Shown: positions 39,826 to 48,200 of the stretch, piece by piece | Numbering within the stretch: the stretch's first letter is position 1 | Layout: every line of letters begins with the position of its first letter | Assembly: GCF_018798885.1 (NCBI RefSeq) | Contig: NZ_CP076361.1 | Coordinates: forward strand, 682,001-746,000 | Reading direction: 5' to 3' | Length of the DNA stretch: 64,000 nucleotides | Source: Gemmobacter fulvus | GTDB lineage: Bacteria > Pseudomonadota > Alphaproteobacteria > Rhodobacterales > Rhodobacteraceae | Position numbers and translations under genes: made by a program | Notes under the pieces: generated by a model | Told to the model about the DNA's origin: nothing | Database searches by the model: none | The model's input: the letters and a program-made list of their open reading frames with translations, nothing else

Positions 39826-41040
39826 TCAGGCCGGGCGCGTCACCGTGATCTGTGTCACGTCGCAGTTTCCGCCGTGGAACGCGCCTGCGCAAGAGGTCAG
39901 GTAGAAATTCCACATGCGGCGAAAGCGGTCGTCAAAGCCAAGGCGGCTGACCTCGGGCCAGCGGGCATTGAACACATCATACCAGCGGCGCAGGGTCTGG
40001 CTGTAGCTTTCGCCAAATTCCACCGAGCCTTTCAGGCGCAGCCCCGCGCGGTCAATCTCGGATCTGAGCGCGGAGGGCGAGGGCAGCATCCCGCCGGGAA
40101 AGATGTATTTCTGAATAAAATCAACGCCGCGCCGATAGCTGGCAAAGCGGTGATCCGGCACGGTGATGATCTGCAAGGTGGCATTGGCCCCGGGATTCAG
40201 CCGGTCGCGCAGGGTGCTGAAATAGACCGGCCAATATTTCTCGCCCACCGCCTCGAACATCTCGATCGAGGCGATGCCGTCGTACCGGCCCTGCTCGTCG
40301 CGGTAATCCTGCAACTTGATCTGCACCCGGTCGGCCAGCCCCGCCTGCGCCACCCGCGCCACCGCGTAATCATGCTGTTCGCGCGAAATGGTCAGGCCGG
40401 TCACCTTCAGCCCGCGCGTGCCTGCCGCATATTCGGCAAAACCTCCCCAGCCGCAGCCGATCTCCAGCACATGATCGCCCGGACGCGCACCCATCTGATC
40501 CACCATCGAGGCATATTTGGCGATCTGCGCTGCATCCAGCGGCTCTTGCCCGGTGCGGAACAGCGCGCTGGAATAGGTCATCGTGTCATCCAGCCAGAGC
40601 CGGTAAAATTCGTTCCCCAGATCATAGTGATACGAGATGTTCTTGCGGGCCTGCCGGCGCGAGTTCGACCGCAGCCAATGGCGCATCCGCTCATAGGCGC
40701 GCACAAGGCCCATGCCGGGGAAGCCGTCATTCACCCCGTTATTGACCGGAGCCTGCACCAGATCCATGAAGGCCTGCAAATCCGGCGTGTCCCAGTCGCC
40801 ATCCAGATAGGCGTCGCAAAAACCCAGATCACCTTCGCGCACCAGACGGGCAAAGACATCCTCGTTCTTCACATGGATTTCGGCCAGCGGGCCGGGCTGG
40901 CCGCCCTCGGCCCGAAAACGCCGCCCGTCGGGCAGAACAAAATCGAGCCGCCCCATCTGCAACCGCTCCAGCACCTTCAGCACCTGCGGAAAATAGCGGG
41001 GCAGATCACTCTGACCTGTGGTTGTTGTCATCACCGTCAT
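39826..41040 (-). CDS. cfa: Cyclopropane-fatty-acyl-phospholipid synthase
   Basis: A 404-residue SAM-dependent methyltransferase. Residues ~150-400 contain the Rossmann core with VLEIGCGWGGFAEYAAG (motif I), GLTISREQHDYA, and GSVEFGESYSQTLRRWYDVFNARWPE. It adds a methylene bridge to unsaturated phospholipid acyl chains, which protects membranes from oxidants. ATG 41040 follows AGGAGGG, a strong ribosome binding site. It lies just after the photolyase gene, as in Rhodobacter, where both belong to the singlet-oxygen sigma-E regulon. Confidence 0.9.
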   Translation of the reverse strand: MTVMTTTTGQSDLPRYFPQVLKVLERLQMGRLDFVLPDGRRFRAEGGQPGPLAEIHVKNEDVFARLVREGDLGFCDAYLDGDWDTPDLQAFMDLVQAPVNNGVNDGFPGMGLVRAYERMRHWLRSNSRRQARKNISYHYDLGNEFYRLWLDDTMTYSSALFRTGQEPLDAAQIAKYASMVDQMGARPGDHVLEIGCGWGGFAEYAAGTRGLKVTGLTISREQHDYAVARVAQAGLADRVQIKLQDYRDEQGRYDGIASIEMFEAVGEKYWPVYFSTLRDRLNPGANATLQIITVPDHRFASYRRGVDFIQKYIFPGGMLPSPSALRSEIDRAGLRLKGSVEFGESYSQTLRRWYDVFNARWPEVSRLGFDDRFRRMWNFYLTSCAGAFHGGNCDVTQITVTRPA

Positions 41041-41093
41041 TCGGCACCCTCCTGCGGGACATTGTATCATGATTCCCGAACGGCGGGCGCCGC

Positions 41094-42518
41094 TCAAGTG
41101 TTTCGTTCCGCATTGCGCGCGGCATAGGCCGCAAGCGCGCGGGCGCGCCCTGCCTCCAGCGCAATCATCGGCGCGGGATAGGGGGCCTGCGGATCAAGGC
41201 CCCAACGGCGCGGCACCGCCTCAAAATACTGGCAGGCCTCGGGCGGCGGGCTGCGGCTCAGTTCGGCGATGAAGCGGCGGCGATAGAGCGCATTGGGGTC
41301 GAATTTTTCGGCCTGCCCTGCCGGGTTGAACACCCGGAAATACGGGGCGGCATCCGGGCCGCTGCCCGCCACCCATTGCCAGCCCATCGCATTGGCGGCC
41401 GGATCCCAGTCGGTCAGGCACTCGGCAAACCACACCTGCCCCACCCGCCAGTCGGTCAGCAGATGTTTGGTCAGATACGAGCCGACGATCATGCGCGCGC
41501 GGTTGTGCATCGTGCCGGTCACATACATCTCGCGCATCGCGGCATCGACAAAGGGCTCGCCCGTCATGCCGCGCCGCCAGCGTTCGGCGGCGGCGCTGTC
41601 GCCCTGCCAGGGGAACGCCTGCCAATCCTCGCGCCAGTTCTGCGTGGCGATATGCGGAGTGTGGTGCAGCAGGTGCCAGGCAAATTCGCGCCAGACCAGT
41701 TCCTTGAGGAAATGTTCGGCACCCGCTGCCCCCTCCTGCATGGCACGCCGCCCCTCGTGCCAGATCAGGCGCGGGCCGATCTCGCCATAGGTCAGGTTTT
41801 CGGACAAGCGCGAGGTGGCATCCCGCGCCGGAAAATCCCGCGATTCGCGGTAGGCGTTGATCTTGTCGGCGACAAAGACAGAAAGCCGGTCGCGCGCAGC
41901 GGCTTCGCCCACCGCCTGATAGGGCAGGCAGACCGCCGCCCCCCGCCACATCGCCCGGCCCATCTGCCAGCTGTCCAATGCCTCGGATGCGGGCCAGTGG
42001 TCGGGCGCGGCGAGCGCCTTGGGGGCGGCATCAGGGCTGGACACATCGCGCCCGCGCACCGCGTTCCAGAACGGCGTATAGACCTTGTAATAGCTGCCCT
42101 GCCCGGTCTGCACCTCCATCGGCTCATGCAGCAGGAAGCCGTCATGGCTGACCGCAGCCACCTCGCGCGCCTTCAGCGCCGCCTTGACCGCCGTATCGCG
42201 GGCCTTGCTGGCCGGATCATAGAGCCGCGACCAATGCACCCCCTCCGCCCCGGTTTCGGCCAGCAGCGCCTCCAGCACCGGCAAAGCAGGGCCGCGGCGC
42301 AGGATCAACCGGCTGCCCACCGCCGCAAGCCGTGCCGCGAAATCGGCCAGCGACAGGCCAAGCCGCCACTTCGCCGCCGCGCCGATGGCCTCGGTTTCGG
42401 GATCAAGGATGAAGAGCGGAATCAGCGGCCTGCCACTGACCACCGCCCGCGACAGCATCGGGTGATCGGCCAGACGCAGATCACGGCGAAACCAGAGAAG
42501 AAGCGGGGCTGCGGACAT
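41094..42518 (-). CDS. phrA: Deoxyribodipyrimidine photolyase (cryptochrome/photolyase family)
   Basis: A 474-residue FAD photolyase. LLLWFRRDLRLADHPML is the N-terminal antenna-domain strand; TGEPFVDAAMREMYVTGTMHNRARMIVGSYLTKHLLTDWR is the FAD-binding core region (residues ~360-400). It repairs UV-induced cyclobutane dimers with light. ATG 42518 is preferred over an in-frame ATG at 42542 because a candidate promoter -10 element lies at 42550-42554, which would leave the upstream start without a leader. The gene precedes cfa. Confidence 0.9.
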   Translation of the reverse strand: MSAAPLLLWFRRDLRLADHPMLSRAVVSGRPLIPLFILDPETEAIGAAAKWRLGLSLADFAARLAAVGSRLILRRGPALPVLEALLAETGAEGVHWSRLYDPASKARDTAVKAALKAREVAAVSHDGFLLHEPMEVQTGQGSYYKVYTPFWNAVRGRDVSSPDAAPKALAAPDHWPASEALDSWQMGRAMWRGAAVCLPYQAVGEAAARDRLSVFVADKINAYRESRDFPARDATSRLSENLTYGEIGPRLIWHEGRRAMQEGAAGAEHFLKELVWREFAWHLLHHTPHIATQNWREDWQAFPWQGDSAAAERWRRGMTGEPFVDAAMREMYVTGTMHNRARMIVGSYLTKHLLTDWRVGQVWFAECLTDWDPAANAMGWQWVAGSGPDAAPYFRVFNPAGQAEKFDPNALYRRRFIAELSRSPPPEACQYFEAVPRRWGLDPQAPYPAPMIALEAGRARALAAYAARNAERNT

Positions 42519-42549
42519 CGGGCCTACGGAAATTGCGGTCATTCCAAGG

Positions 42550-42578
42550 TATTACGCAAAGCAACGCGCGCCGGATCA
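42550..42578 (-). promoter_or_regulatory. Candidate group IV sigma (RpoE-type) promoter of the photolyase
   Basis: On the minus strand TGATCC (42573-42578) is followed 18 nt later by TAATA (42550-42554). TGATCC is the -35 element of RpoE/ChrR-controlled genes in Rhodobacter, which include phrA and cfaA. The spacing and -10 match are approximate. Confidence 0.4.
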
Positions 42579-42619
42579 CCGGGTTGCATGCTTTTGCGAA
42601 ATTTCCTGCCCGCGCCTGC

Positions 42620-42847
42620 CTATCCCCGATAGTGGCGCAACACGGCCAGCCGGATCGCCGTGGCCAGACCAATGTCGCCGCGCCGCGATTCGTCGATTTC
42701 GATGGCCAGCGCATTGAGCGCGAGGCCCCGCGCCTGCGCCATGTCGCGGAAGGCCTGCCAGAATTCTGCCTCCAGCGAGACGCTGGTGCGGTGGCCGCGC
42801 AGGGTGAGCGAATGTTTCTGAGGCCGCCCCGAGTCTGTGGCGCTCAT
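42620..42847 (-). CDS. Ribbon-helix-helix domain protein
   Basis: A 75-residue protein with the pattern SLTLRGHRTSVSLEAEFWQAF (beta strand followed by helices) and ending RLAVLRHYRG, typical of the small RHH_4 DNA-binding family of Alphaproteobacteria. The target is unknown. Its start overlaps the DUF4169 stop by 4 nt (ATGA), so the two small genes form a pair between fumC and the photolyase. Confidence 0.8.
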   Translation of the reverse strand: MSATDSGRPQKHSLTLRGHRTSVSLEAEFWQAFRDMAQARGLALNALAIEIDESRRGDIGLATAIRLAVLRHYRG

Positions 42848-43038
42848 GCGCCGTCGTCCTCGTCATCGCGCAGGCGGTGCCCGGCATGGTCACGGGCCGA
42901 TTTCTCGGCCCGCGCCTGTTCCAGATCCTTTTCGGCACGGCTGCGCCCGAATTTCACGGCATTGGCCTCGGCCTCAGCGCGCCGCGCGGCGCGTTCGCGG
43001 TCCTTGCGGAACCGGTTGAGGTTGACGACCTCTGCCAT
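42844..43038 (-). CDS. DUF4169 family small basic protein
   Basis: A 64-residue charged protein beginning MAEVVNLNRFRKDRERAARRAEAE, a pattern of the DUF4169 family found next to RHH genes and fumC in Rhodobacterales. It is predicted mostly helical (one amphipathic, Arg/Glu/Ala-rich helix). The function is unknown. ATG 43038 is chosen because the motif begins there; a longer frame would run into the short gap to fumC. Confidence 0.8.
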   Translation of the reverse strand: MAEVVNLNRFRKDRERAARRAEAEANAVKFGRSRAEKDLEQARAEKSARDHAGHRLRDDEDDGA

Positions 43039-43054
43039 GACTAGCGCCCCCGTA

Positions 43055-44449
43055 TCAGCCCTTCGGGCCAATCATATCCTCAGGACGCACCACCCGGTCA
43101 AAGGTTTCTTCATCCACGAGGCCCAGGGCGATGGCTTCTTCCTTCAGCGTCGTGCCGTTCTTGTGCGCGGTTTTCGCCACCTTGGTCGCGTTGTCATAGC
43201 CGATGGTCGGGGCCAGCGCCGTCACCAGCATCAGCGACTCCTTCATCAGCTTGTCGATCCGCGCCACATTGGCCTGCGTGCCCACCACCATGTTGTCGGT
43301 GAAGCTGCCCGCCGCATCGCCCAGAAGCTGCATGGATTGCAGCACGTTATAGGACATCATCGGGTTATAGACGTTCAGCTCGAAATGCCCCTGCGATCCG
43401 GCAAAGCCGATGGCGGCATCATTGCCCATCACATGCGCGCAGACCATGGTCAGCGCCTCGGCCTGCGTCGGGTTCACCTTGCCCGGCATGATCGAGCTTC
43501 CCGGCTCGTTCTCCGGCAGGATCAGCTCGCCCAGACCCGAACGCGGGCCGGAGCCCAGCAGACGCAGGTCATTGGCGATCTTGAACAGGCTGGCCGCCAC
43601 GGTTTTCAGCGCGCCCGAGAACATCACCATCGCATCATGCGCGGCCAGCGCCTCGAACTTGTTCGGGGCGGTGACGAAAGGCAGGCCGGTGATCTCGGCG
43701 ATCTGCGCCGCCACGCGGGTATCCCAGCCGACGCGGGTGTTCAGCCCGGTGCCGACAGCCGTGCCGCCCTGCGCCAGTTCATAGATGTCGGGCAGGCACA
43801 TCTTGACGCGCGCGATGCCTTTTTCCACCTGCTTGGCATAGCCGCCAAACTCCTGCCCCAGCGTCAGCGGCGTTGCATCCTGCGTATGGGTGCGGCCGAT
43901 CTTGATGATATCCTTGAACTCTTCCGACTTGGCGACCAGCGCCTTGTGCAGCTTTTCCAGCCCCGGGATCAGCACATCGCGGGCCATCATGCCGATGGCG
44001 ACGTGCATCGCGGTGGGGAAGGTGTCGTTCGACGATTGCCCCATGTTCACATGGTCGTTCGGGTGAACCGGCTTTTTCGAGCCCATCACCCCGCCCAGCA
44101 TTTCGATCGCCCGGTTCGAGATGACCTCGTTGGCGTTCATGTTCGACTGCGTGCCCGAGCCGGTCTGCCAGACCACCAGCGGGAAGTTGTCGTCAAACTT
44201 GCCGTCGATCACCTCGGTTGCGGCGGCGGCAATCGCATTGCCCAGTTCGGCGGAAATATCGCCCTGCACAATATTGACCAGCGCGCAGGCCTTCTTGATC
44301 ACGCCCAAGGCGCGGATGATGGCCACCGGCTGGCGCTCCCATCCGATCGGGAAGTTGATGATCGACCGCTGGGTCTGTGCGCCCCAGTATTTGTCGGCGG
44401 GAACCTCAAGCGGGCCAAAGCTGTCGGTCTCGATGCGGGTGGCGGTCAT
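43055..44449 (-). CDS. fumC: Fumarate hydratase class II
   Basis: A 464-residue fumarase of the TCA cycle, adding water to fumarate. [13 protein letters not shown] and [17 protein letters not shown] (the superfamily signature) are intact, and length is normal. ATG 44449 follows GGAGGC. A perfect inverted repeat, CGGTATAC-N4-GTATACCG, lies 58-78 nt upstream, which suggests control by a GntR-like repressor. Confidence 0.95.
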   Translation of the reverse strand: MTATRIETDSFGPLEVPADKYWGAQTQRSIINFPIGWERQPVAIIRALGVIKKACALVNIVQGDISAELGNAIAAAATEVIDGKFDDNFPLVVWQTGSGTQSNMNANEVISNRAIEMLGGVMGSKKPVHPNDHVNMGQSSNDTFPTAMHVAIGMMARDVLIPGLEKLHKALVAKSEEFKDIIKIGRTHTQDATPLTLGQEFGGYAKQVEKGIARVKMCLPDIYELAQGGTAVGTGLNTRVGWDTRVAAQIAEITGLPFVTAPNKFEALAAHDAMVMFSGALKTVAASLFKIANDLRLLGSGPRSGLGELILPENEPGSSIMPGKVNPTQAEALTMVCAHVMGNDAAIGFAGSQGHFELNVYNPMMSYNVLQSMQLLGDAAGSFTDNMVVGTQANVARIDKLMKESLMLVTALAPTIGYDNATKVAKTAHKNGTTLKEEAIALGLVDEETFDRVVRPEDMIGPKG

Positions 44450-44507
44450 GGGCAAGCCTCCAGAAAAATTCACGTTTCTTCTAGGCGCGGGAGGCATGGA
44501 AATCAAT

Positions 44508-44527
44508 CGGTATACGGATGTATACCG
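44508..44527. promoter_or_regulatory. GTATAC inverted repeat upstream of fumC
   Basis: CGGTATAC at 44508-44515, spacer GGAT, GTATACCG at 44520-44527: a perfect 8-bp inverted repeat. GTATAC cores are typical operators of GntR-family regulators. It lies between fumC and sspB, both transcribed on the minus strand, so it probably serves fumC. Confidence 0.5.
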
Positions 44528-44600
44528 CTAACATTCAGCATTTGCAGAGCGTGATCAGACCGCAGCAGGCCGGGCCGGAACCGACGTTCCGGCACAGGGC

Positions 44601-45056
44601 CTATTTGCGGAACTTGTCGAGGCTGACAACCTCGGCCTCATGCGGTTTTTCGTCCGCTTCGGGCAGGTCGTCCTCGTCATCCTCGTCTTCGTCATCCGCG
44701 TCGTCATGGGTTTCGAAGCGCAGCCCGAATTCCACCGACGGATCGACAAAGGTGCGCACGGCATCGAAGGGAATCACCAAGGGTTCCGGGGCGTTGCCGA
44801 AATTCAGCGTGACCGAGAAACCGTCATCCGTGACTTCCAGATTCTCGAACCAGTGCTGGATCACCACCGTCATTTCCGCCGGATAGCGCGCGCGCAGCCA
44901 GTCCGCGATGGCCACATCGGGATGAGTCGTATCGAACGTGATAAAGAAATGATGCGCACCGGGCAGGCCATGTTGCGCCACATCCTCCAGCACTGACTGG
45001 ATCAGCCCGCGCATCGCGCGGTGCATCAGGTTGCCGTAATCAATCGAGCGCGCCAT
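44601..45056 (-). CDS. sspB: ClpXP adaptor SspB family protein
   Basis: A 151-residue alpha-type SspB. HHFFITFDTTHPDVAIADWLRARYPAEMTVVIQHWFENLEV (residues ~40-80, described as family segments) makes the substrate-binding fold; the C-terminal tail is acidic (DDADDEDEDDEDD) and ends EVVSLDKFRK, the ClpX-tethering module. It delivers ssrA-tagged proteins to ClpXP; the tmRNA that adds such tags is encoded at 47780-48095. ATG 45056 begins at the conserved first helix. Confidence 0.9.
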   Translation of the reverse strand: MARSIDYGNLMHRAMRGLIQSVLEDVAQHGLPGAHHFFITFDTTHPDVAIADWLRARYPAEMTVVIQHWFENLEVTDDGFSVTLNFGNAPEPLVIPFDAVRTFVDPSVEFGLRFETHDDADDEDEDDEDDLPEADEKPHEAEVVSLDKFRK

Positions 45057-45136
45057 GCCGGACCCTTTCTGCTTGTTCCCACCATAGGCTGCACCTGCCG
45101 CAATGGAAAGGGGGCAAGCCCCCTTCCCCGCGCAGA

Positions 45137-46372
45137 TCACAGCACCTGATCAAGCCCGCGGATCAGCGCATCGACTTCGGCCTTGGTGGTGTAATGCACG
45201 AAACTCAGCCGCAGCACGCCGCGCCCAAGGTCCACCCCCAGCGCGCCCAAAGGCCGCACGGCATAAAAATCGCCGCCGCCTGCCATGATGCCATGCTGGG
45301 CCAGCTCTGCCGCCACTGGTTCTGCCACGCGGTCCAGCGCCACGGCCACCGTCGGGGCCCGCCCCTCGGCCCGGCGCGGCCCGATGAGCCGCAGATCATT
45401 GCGGGCCGCCAGATAGTCCAGCAAGGGTTGCAGCAGCCGCACCTCGTGATCGCGCATCAGATCATGCACGGCATTGTTGCGCGCCAAAGGGGTGGCAGGC
45501 GACAGCCCGTGGTGATGGGCATACAGCGCATCAATGTAATCGGCCATGCCCGCACAGGCCGCCACCTGCGCATGGTCCGGCCCGGCGGGCGTGTGGCGTT
45601 TATACAGGGTTTCGGCATTGAAATAATGCCCCTGCGCGGGCAGCGCCTCGCCGAACTTGCGGCGCAGCACCATGATGCCCTGATGCGGACCATAGGTCTT
45701 GTAGGCCGAGAACAGATAGACATCCGGCCCCAGGGCCGGAATATCCGGCAGGCCATGCGGCGCATAACTCACCCCGTCGACACAGGTATAGGCCCCCGCC
45801 GCCTTGGCCATGGCGCAGATCTCTGCCACCGGGTTCACCTCGGCCACCACATTGGAGCAATGCGGGAAACAGACCAGCTTGACCTTGCCATCCGCCAGCA
45901 AAAGCCCCAGCGCCTCCGTGTCCAGATGCCCGGTCTCGGGGTCGATCTGCCATTCGCGAATCTCGATCCCTTCGTCAGCCAGACGACGCCAGACCCCCGA
46001 ATTGGCCTCGTGATCCTGATTGGTGACGACAATCGCCGCCTTCTTCCCCTTCAGCCACAGCCGCACCCCATTGGCCAGAACAAAGGTATTGGCCGAGGTC
46101 GAGGGGCCAAACGACAGCTCGTCGCGGGCAACCCCCATCATGGCCGCCAGACGCGCGCGGGCCTCGTCCATTTCGGCCCCGGCCAATTGGCTCGCCTGAT
46201 AGGGCGCATAGGGCTGCACCTTGCGGTCGTGATAAAACCGGGTCAGCCGGTCAATCACCGGCTTTGCCGTATAAGACCCGCCGGCATTTTCAAAAAACGC
46301 CTGCCCTTTCAGCGCGGCACTGGCAAAGGCTGGAAATTGGCTGCGAACGAAATCGACATCAAGCTCAGGCAT
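45137..46372 (-). CDS. Cysteine desulfurase-like PLP enzyme
   Basis: A 411-residue aminotransferase class V protein. NAGGSYTAKPVIDRL, FGPSTSANTFVLANG, VCFPHCSNVVAEVNPV and YLFSAYKTYGPHQGIM (with the PLP lysine in AYKT) are its marks. It resembles the cysteine desulfurase-like/selenocysteine lyase subfamily with unknown physiological substrate. ATG 46372 was taken because MPELDVDFVRSQFPAF is the family N-terminus. It diverges from the PotD-like gene across 236 bp. Confidence 0.82.
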   Translation of the reverse strand: MPELDVDFVRSQFPAFASAALKGQAFFENAGGSYTAKPVIDRLTRFYHDRKVQPYAPYQASQLAGAEMDEARARLAAMMGVARDELSFGPSTSANTFVLANGVRLWLKGKKAAIVVTNQDHEANSGVWRRLADEGIEIREWQIDPETGHLDTEALGLLLADGKVKLVCFPHCSNVVAEVNPVAEICAMAKAAGAYTCVDGVSYAPHGLPDIPALGPDVYLFSAYKTYGPHQGIMVLRRKFGEALPAQGHYFNAETLYKRHTPAGPDHAQVAACAGMADYIDALYAHHHGLSPATPLARNNAVHDLMRDHEVRLLQPLLDYLAARNDLRLIGPRRAEGRAPTVAVALDRVAEPVAAELAQHGIMAGGGDFYAVRPLGALGVDLGRGVLRLSFVHYTTKAEVDALIRGLDQVL

Positions 46373-46608
46373 GGACCCTCCGGTGTTGCGGCTGATCCTG
46401 ACCCAGCCGCCCGCGGCGTGCAAGACCGGGCACAGGGCAAGAGCGCCCCGAAAACAGGCAATGGCCAAAGATTTGATCAGATTCCCGCCAGATGTCCCCG
46501 CCCCCACGGAAAAATGCCTTGAGCGACGGAGTCGGCTCGCTTAGCCTTCGGGGGCCACCCGCGGCCCTCTGGGGGAGAGGCCCGCACAACATTTGCCGAG
46601 GAACAGGT

Positions 46609-47655
46609 ATGACCATTCGCACGACGTTTCTGACCAGCGCAGCGCTGGCCTTTGCCATGCCCGCATTCGCCGCCGATTCCGAACTGACGGTGCTGGATTG
46701 GGCCGGCTGGGATATCGCCGGGGTTCTCACCGAATATGTCGCCAAGAACGGCGACCAGCCGACCTATTCCTTCTTTGCCGATGATGACGAGGCGTTTCAG
46801 AAAGCCTCCTCCGGTTTCAAGCCGGATGTCGCACATCCCTGTGCCGCTTCGGTCAGCCGCTACCGCGATGCCGACCTGCTCGAACCCTGGGACACCACGA
46901 AAATCCCGGAATTCGCCAATCTCGCGCCGCGCATGCTCAATTCCCCGATCTTCAAGGATGACGCGGGCGTCTGGTTCATCCCGACCGATTACGCCTATAC
47001 CGCCGTCGCCTATAACACCAAGGAAGTGCCCGCCGAAGACGTGGCCTCGCTCAAGGTGTTCACCGATCCCAAATATGCGGGCCGCCTCTCGATGCCCGAT
47101 TCGACCGATGATGTCTGGTCGCTGGCCTTCCTCGCCACCGGCGTCACTTCGTGGGAAAACGTGACGGATGAACAATTCACCGCCGCCGCCGACTGGCTGC
47201 GCGCCGTGCATCCGAATGTGCGCGCCTATTGGGCCGATCCGGCCGAAATGTCGCAGTTGATGGCCACCGGCGAAGTGCTGGTCGCCTGGTCGTGGAATGA
47301 CGGCGTGGCGCTGTTGCAGCAGGAAGGCTTCCCCATCGGCTTCCAGCGCGCCCCGGCCGAAGGGGCGGCAACCTGGTTCTGCGGTTATGTGAACTTCAAG
47401 GATGCGCCGGGCAAGGAAGACAAGGCCTATGACTTCATCAACAGCCTGCTGGCCCACAGCTCGGCTCCGGCCCTGCTGGAGGCTCTGGGCTATGCCCATG
47501 CCAATGATGCCGCGATGAAGGAAATGCCGGTCGATACGCTGGCCGCCTCTTTCGTCGATCCGGTCACGACCACCCTCTTCGCGCAGACCCCGGTCAGCCA
47601 GGAGTTCCGCACCCGGATGATCGAGGAATTCGAAGCCATCAAAGCCGGCTTCTGA
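46609..47655 (+). CDS. potD: Spermidine/putrescine-type ABC transporter substrate-binding protein
   Basis: A 348-residue periplasmic binding protein of the PotD family. It begins with a Sec signal peptide (MTIRTTFLTSAALAFAMPAFA, about 21 residues; cleavage after AFA) and continues SELTVLDWAGWDIAGVLTEY. DDEAFQKASSGFKPDVAHPC and DYAYTAVAYNTKEV are family stretches. No permease or ATPase gene is adjacent, so it is an orphan here. ATG 46609 follows GAGGAACAGG. It ends with a clear terminator before the tmRNA gene. Confidence 0.85.
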   Translation: MTIRTTFLTSAALAFAMPAFAADSELTVLDWAGWDIAGVLTEYVAKNGDQPTYSFFADDDEAFQKASSGFKPDVAHPCAASVSRYRDADLLEPWDTTKIPEFANLAPRMLNSPIFKDDAGVWFIPTDYAYTAVAYNTKEVPAEDVASLKVFTDPKYAGRLSMPDSTDDVWSLAFLATGVTSWENVTDEQFTAAADWLRAVHPNVRAYWADPAEMSQLMATGEVLVAWSWNDGVALLQQEGFPIGFQRAPAEGAATWFCGYVNFKDAPGKEDKAYDFINSLLAHSSAPALLEALGYAHANDAAMKEMPVDTLAASFVDPVTTTLFAQTPVSQEFRTRMIEEFEAIKAGF

Positions 47656-47675
47656 TCCTCCGCTTCCCCCAAGGC

Positions 47676-47703
47676 AAGGCCCGGCCCGCGAGGACCGGGC
47701 CTT
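47676..47703 (+). terminator. Terminator after the PotD-like gene
   Basis: A 9-bp stem (AAGGCCCGG / CCGGGCCTT, 10-nt loop) is followed by TGTCTTT. It begins 21 nt after the stop codon. Confidence 0.85.
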
Positions 47704-47779
47704 TGTCTTTCGCGCCTCCATGGCACATGCTGCGTTGTCGCGAAGGGCTTGCACAGCGCCCCCCGGCTGCCTATATCTG

Positions 47780-48095
47780 AACTGTTCCGGCTTGCCGGGA
47801 CTATGGCGATAAACGCACCCGTAATAATCGGATCGGACCCGGGGGCGGTACCCGGCGACTCCACCAAAAATCCCTGCATTGGGGGCAGATGGGGTCGAAA
47901 CAGGATCGACGAACGACTAAAGGGGCCAGCTTTTGCTCGGTGAGGTACTACCGTTATCGGTCCAAACGTACAGTTGCCAATGACAACCGTGCTCCGATGG
48001 CTCTGGCTGCGTAAGCAGTTCGAACATCGAAACTTAAGCCCTTGCGCTTAGCCGCGTAAGGCGGGGTTCGCAGGTACCTGGCAACAGAAACCTGC
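47780..48095 (+). ncRNA. ssrA: Permuted two-piece transfer-messenger RNA (alpha-tmRNA)
   Basis: The acceptor piece comes first, as in Alphaproteobacteria. It ends CGACTCC-A-CCA at 47856-47866, after a T-arm CCGGG/CCCGG with the unusual loop GGCGGTA. After a 24-nt intervening segment the coding piece begins GGGGTCG at 47891-47897, which pairs with CGACTCC including the G-U third pair of the alanine identity. The tag frame at 47976-48014 reads ANDNRAPMALAA then TAA. The RNA rescues stalled ribosomes and tags proteins for ClpXP (with SspB). A promoter CTTGCA-N18-TATATC precedes it. Outer ends are approximate. Confidence 0.95.
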
Positions 48096-48108
48096 ACTTT
48101 CCCTTGCA

Positions 48109-48140
48109 TTTTGTCCAAATACTCCTCTTCGCCCGAGGGG
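48109..48140 (+). repeat. Dispersed intergenic element, copy 4 (divergent)
   Basis: TTTTGTCCAAATACTCCTCT followed by TCGCCCGAGGGG resembles the blocks at 6031, 20425 and 31714 (CCAAATA(T/C)(C/T)CC... GGAG/GGGG). It lies between the tmRNA and a convergent P450 gene. Confidence 0.35.
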
Positions 48141-48200
48141 ATCGCGCCCTGCGCGAGCCCCGAGACAAAAGACTTGCGCGCGGCAGCGCGCGCCTTGGGA

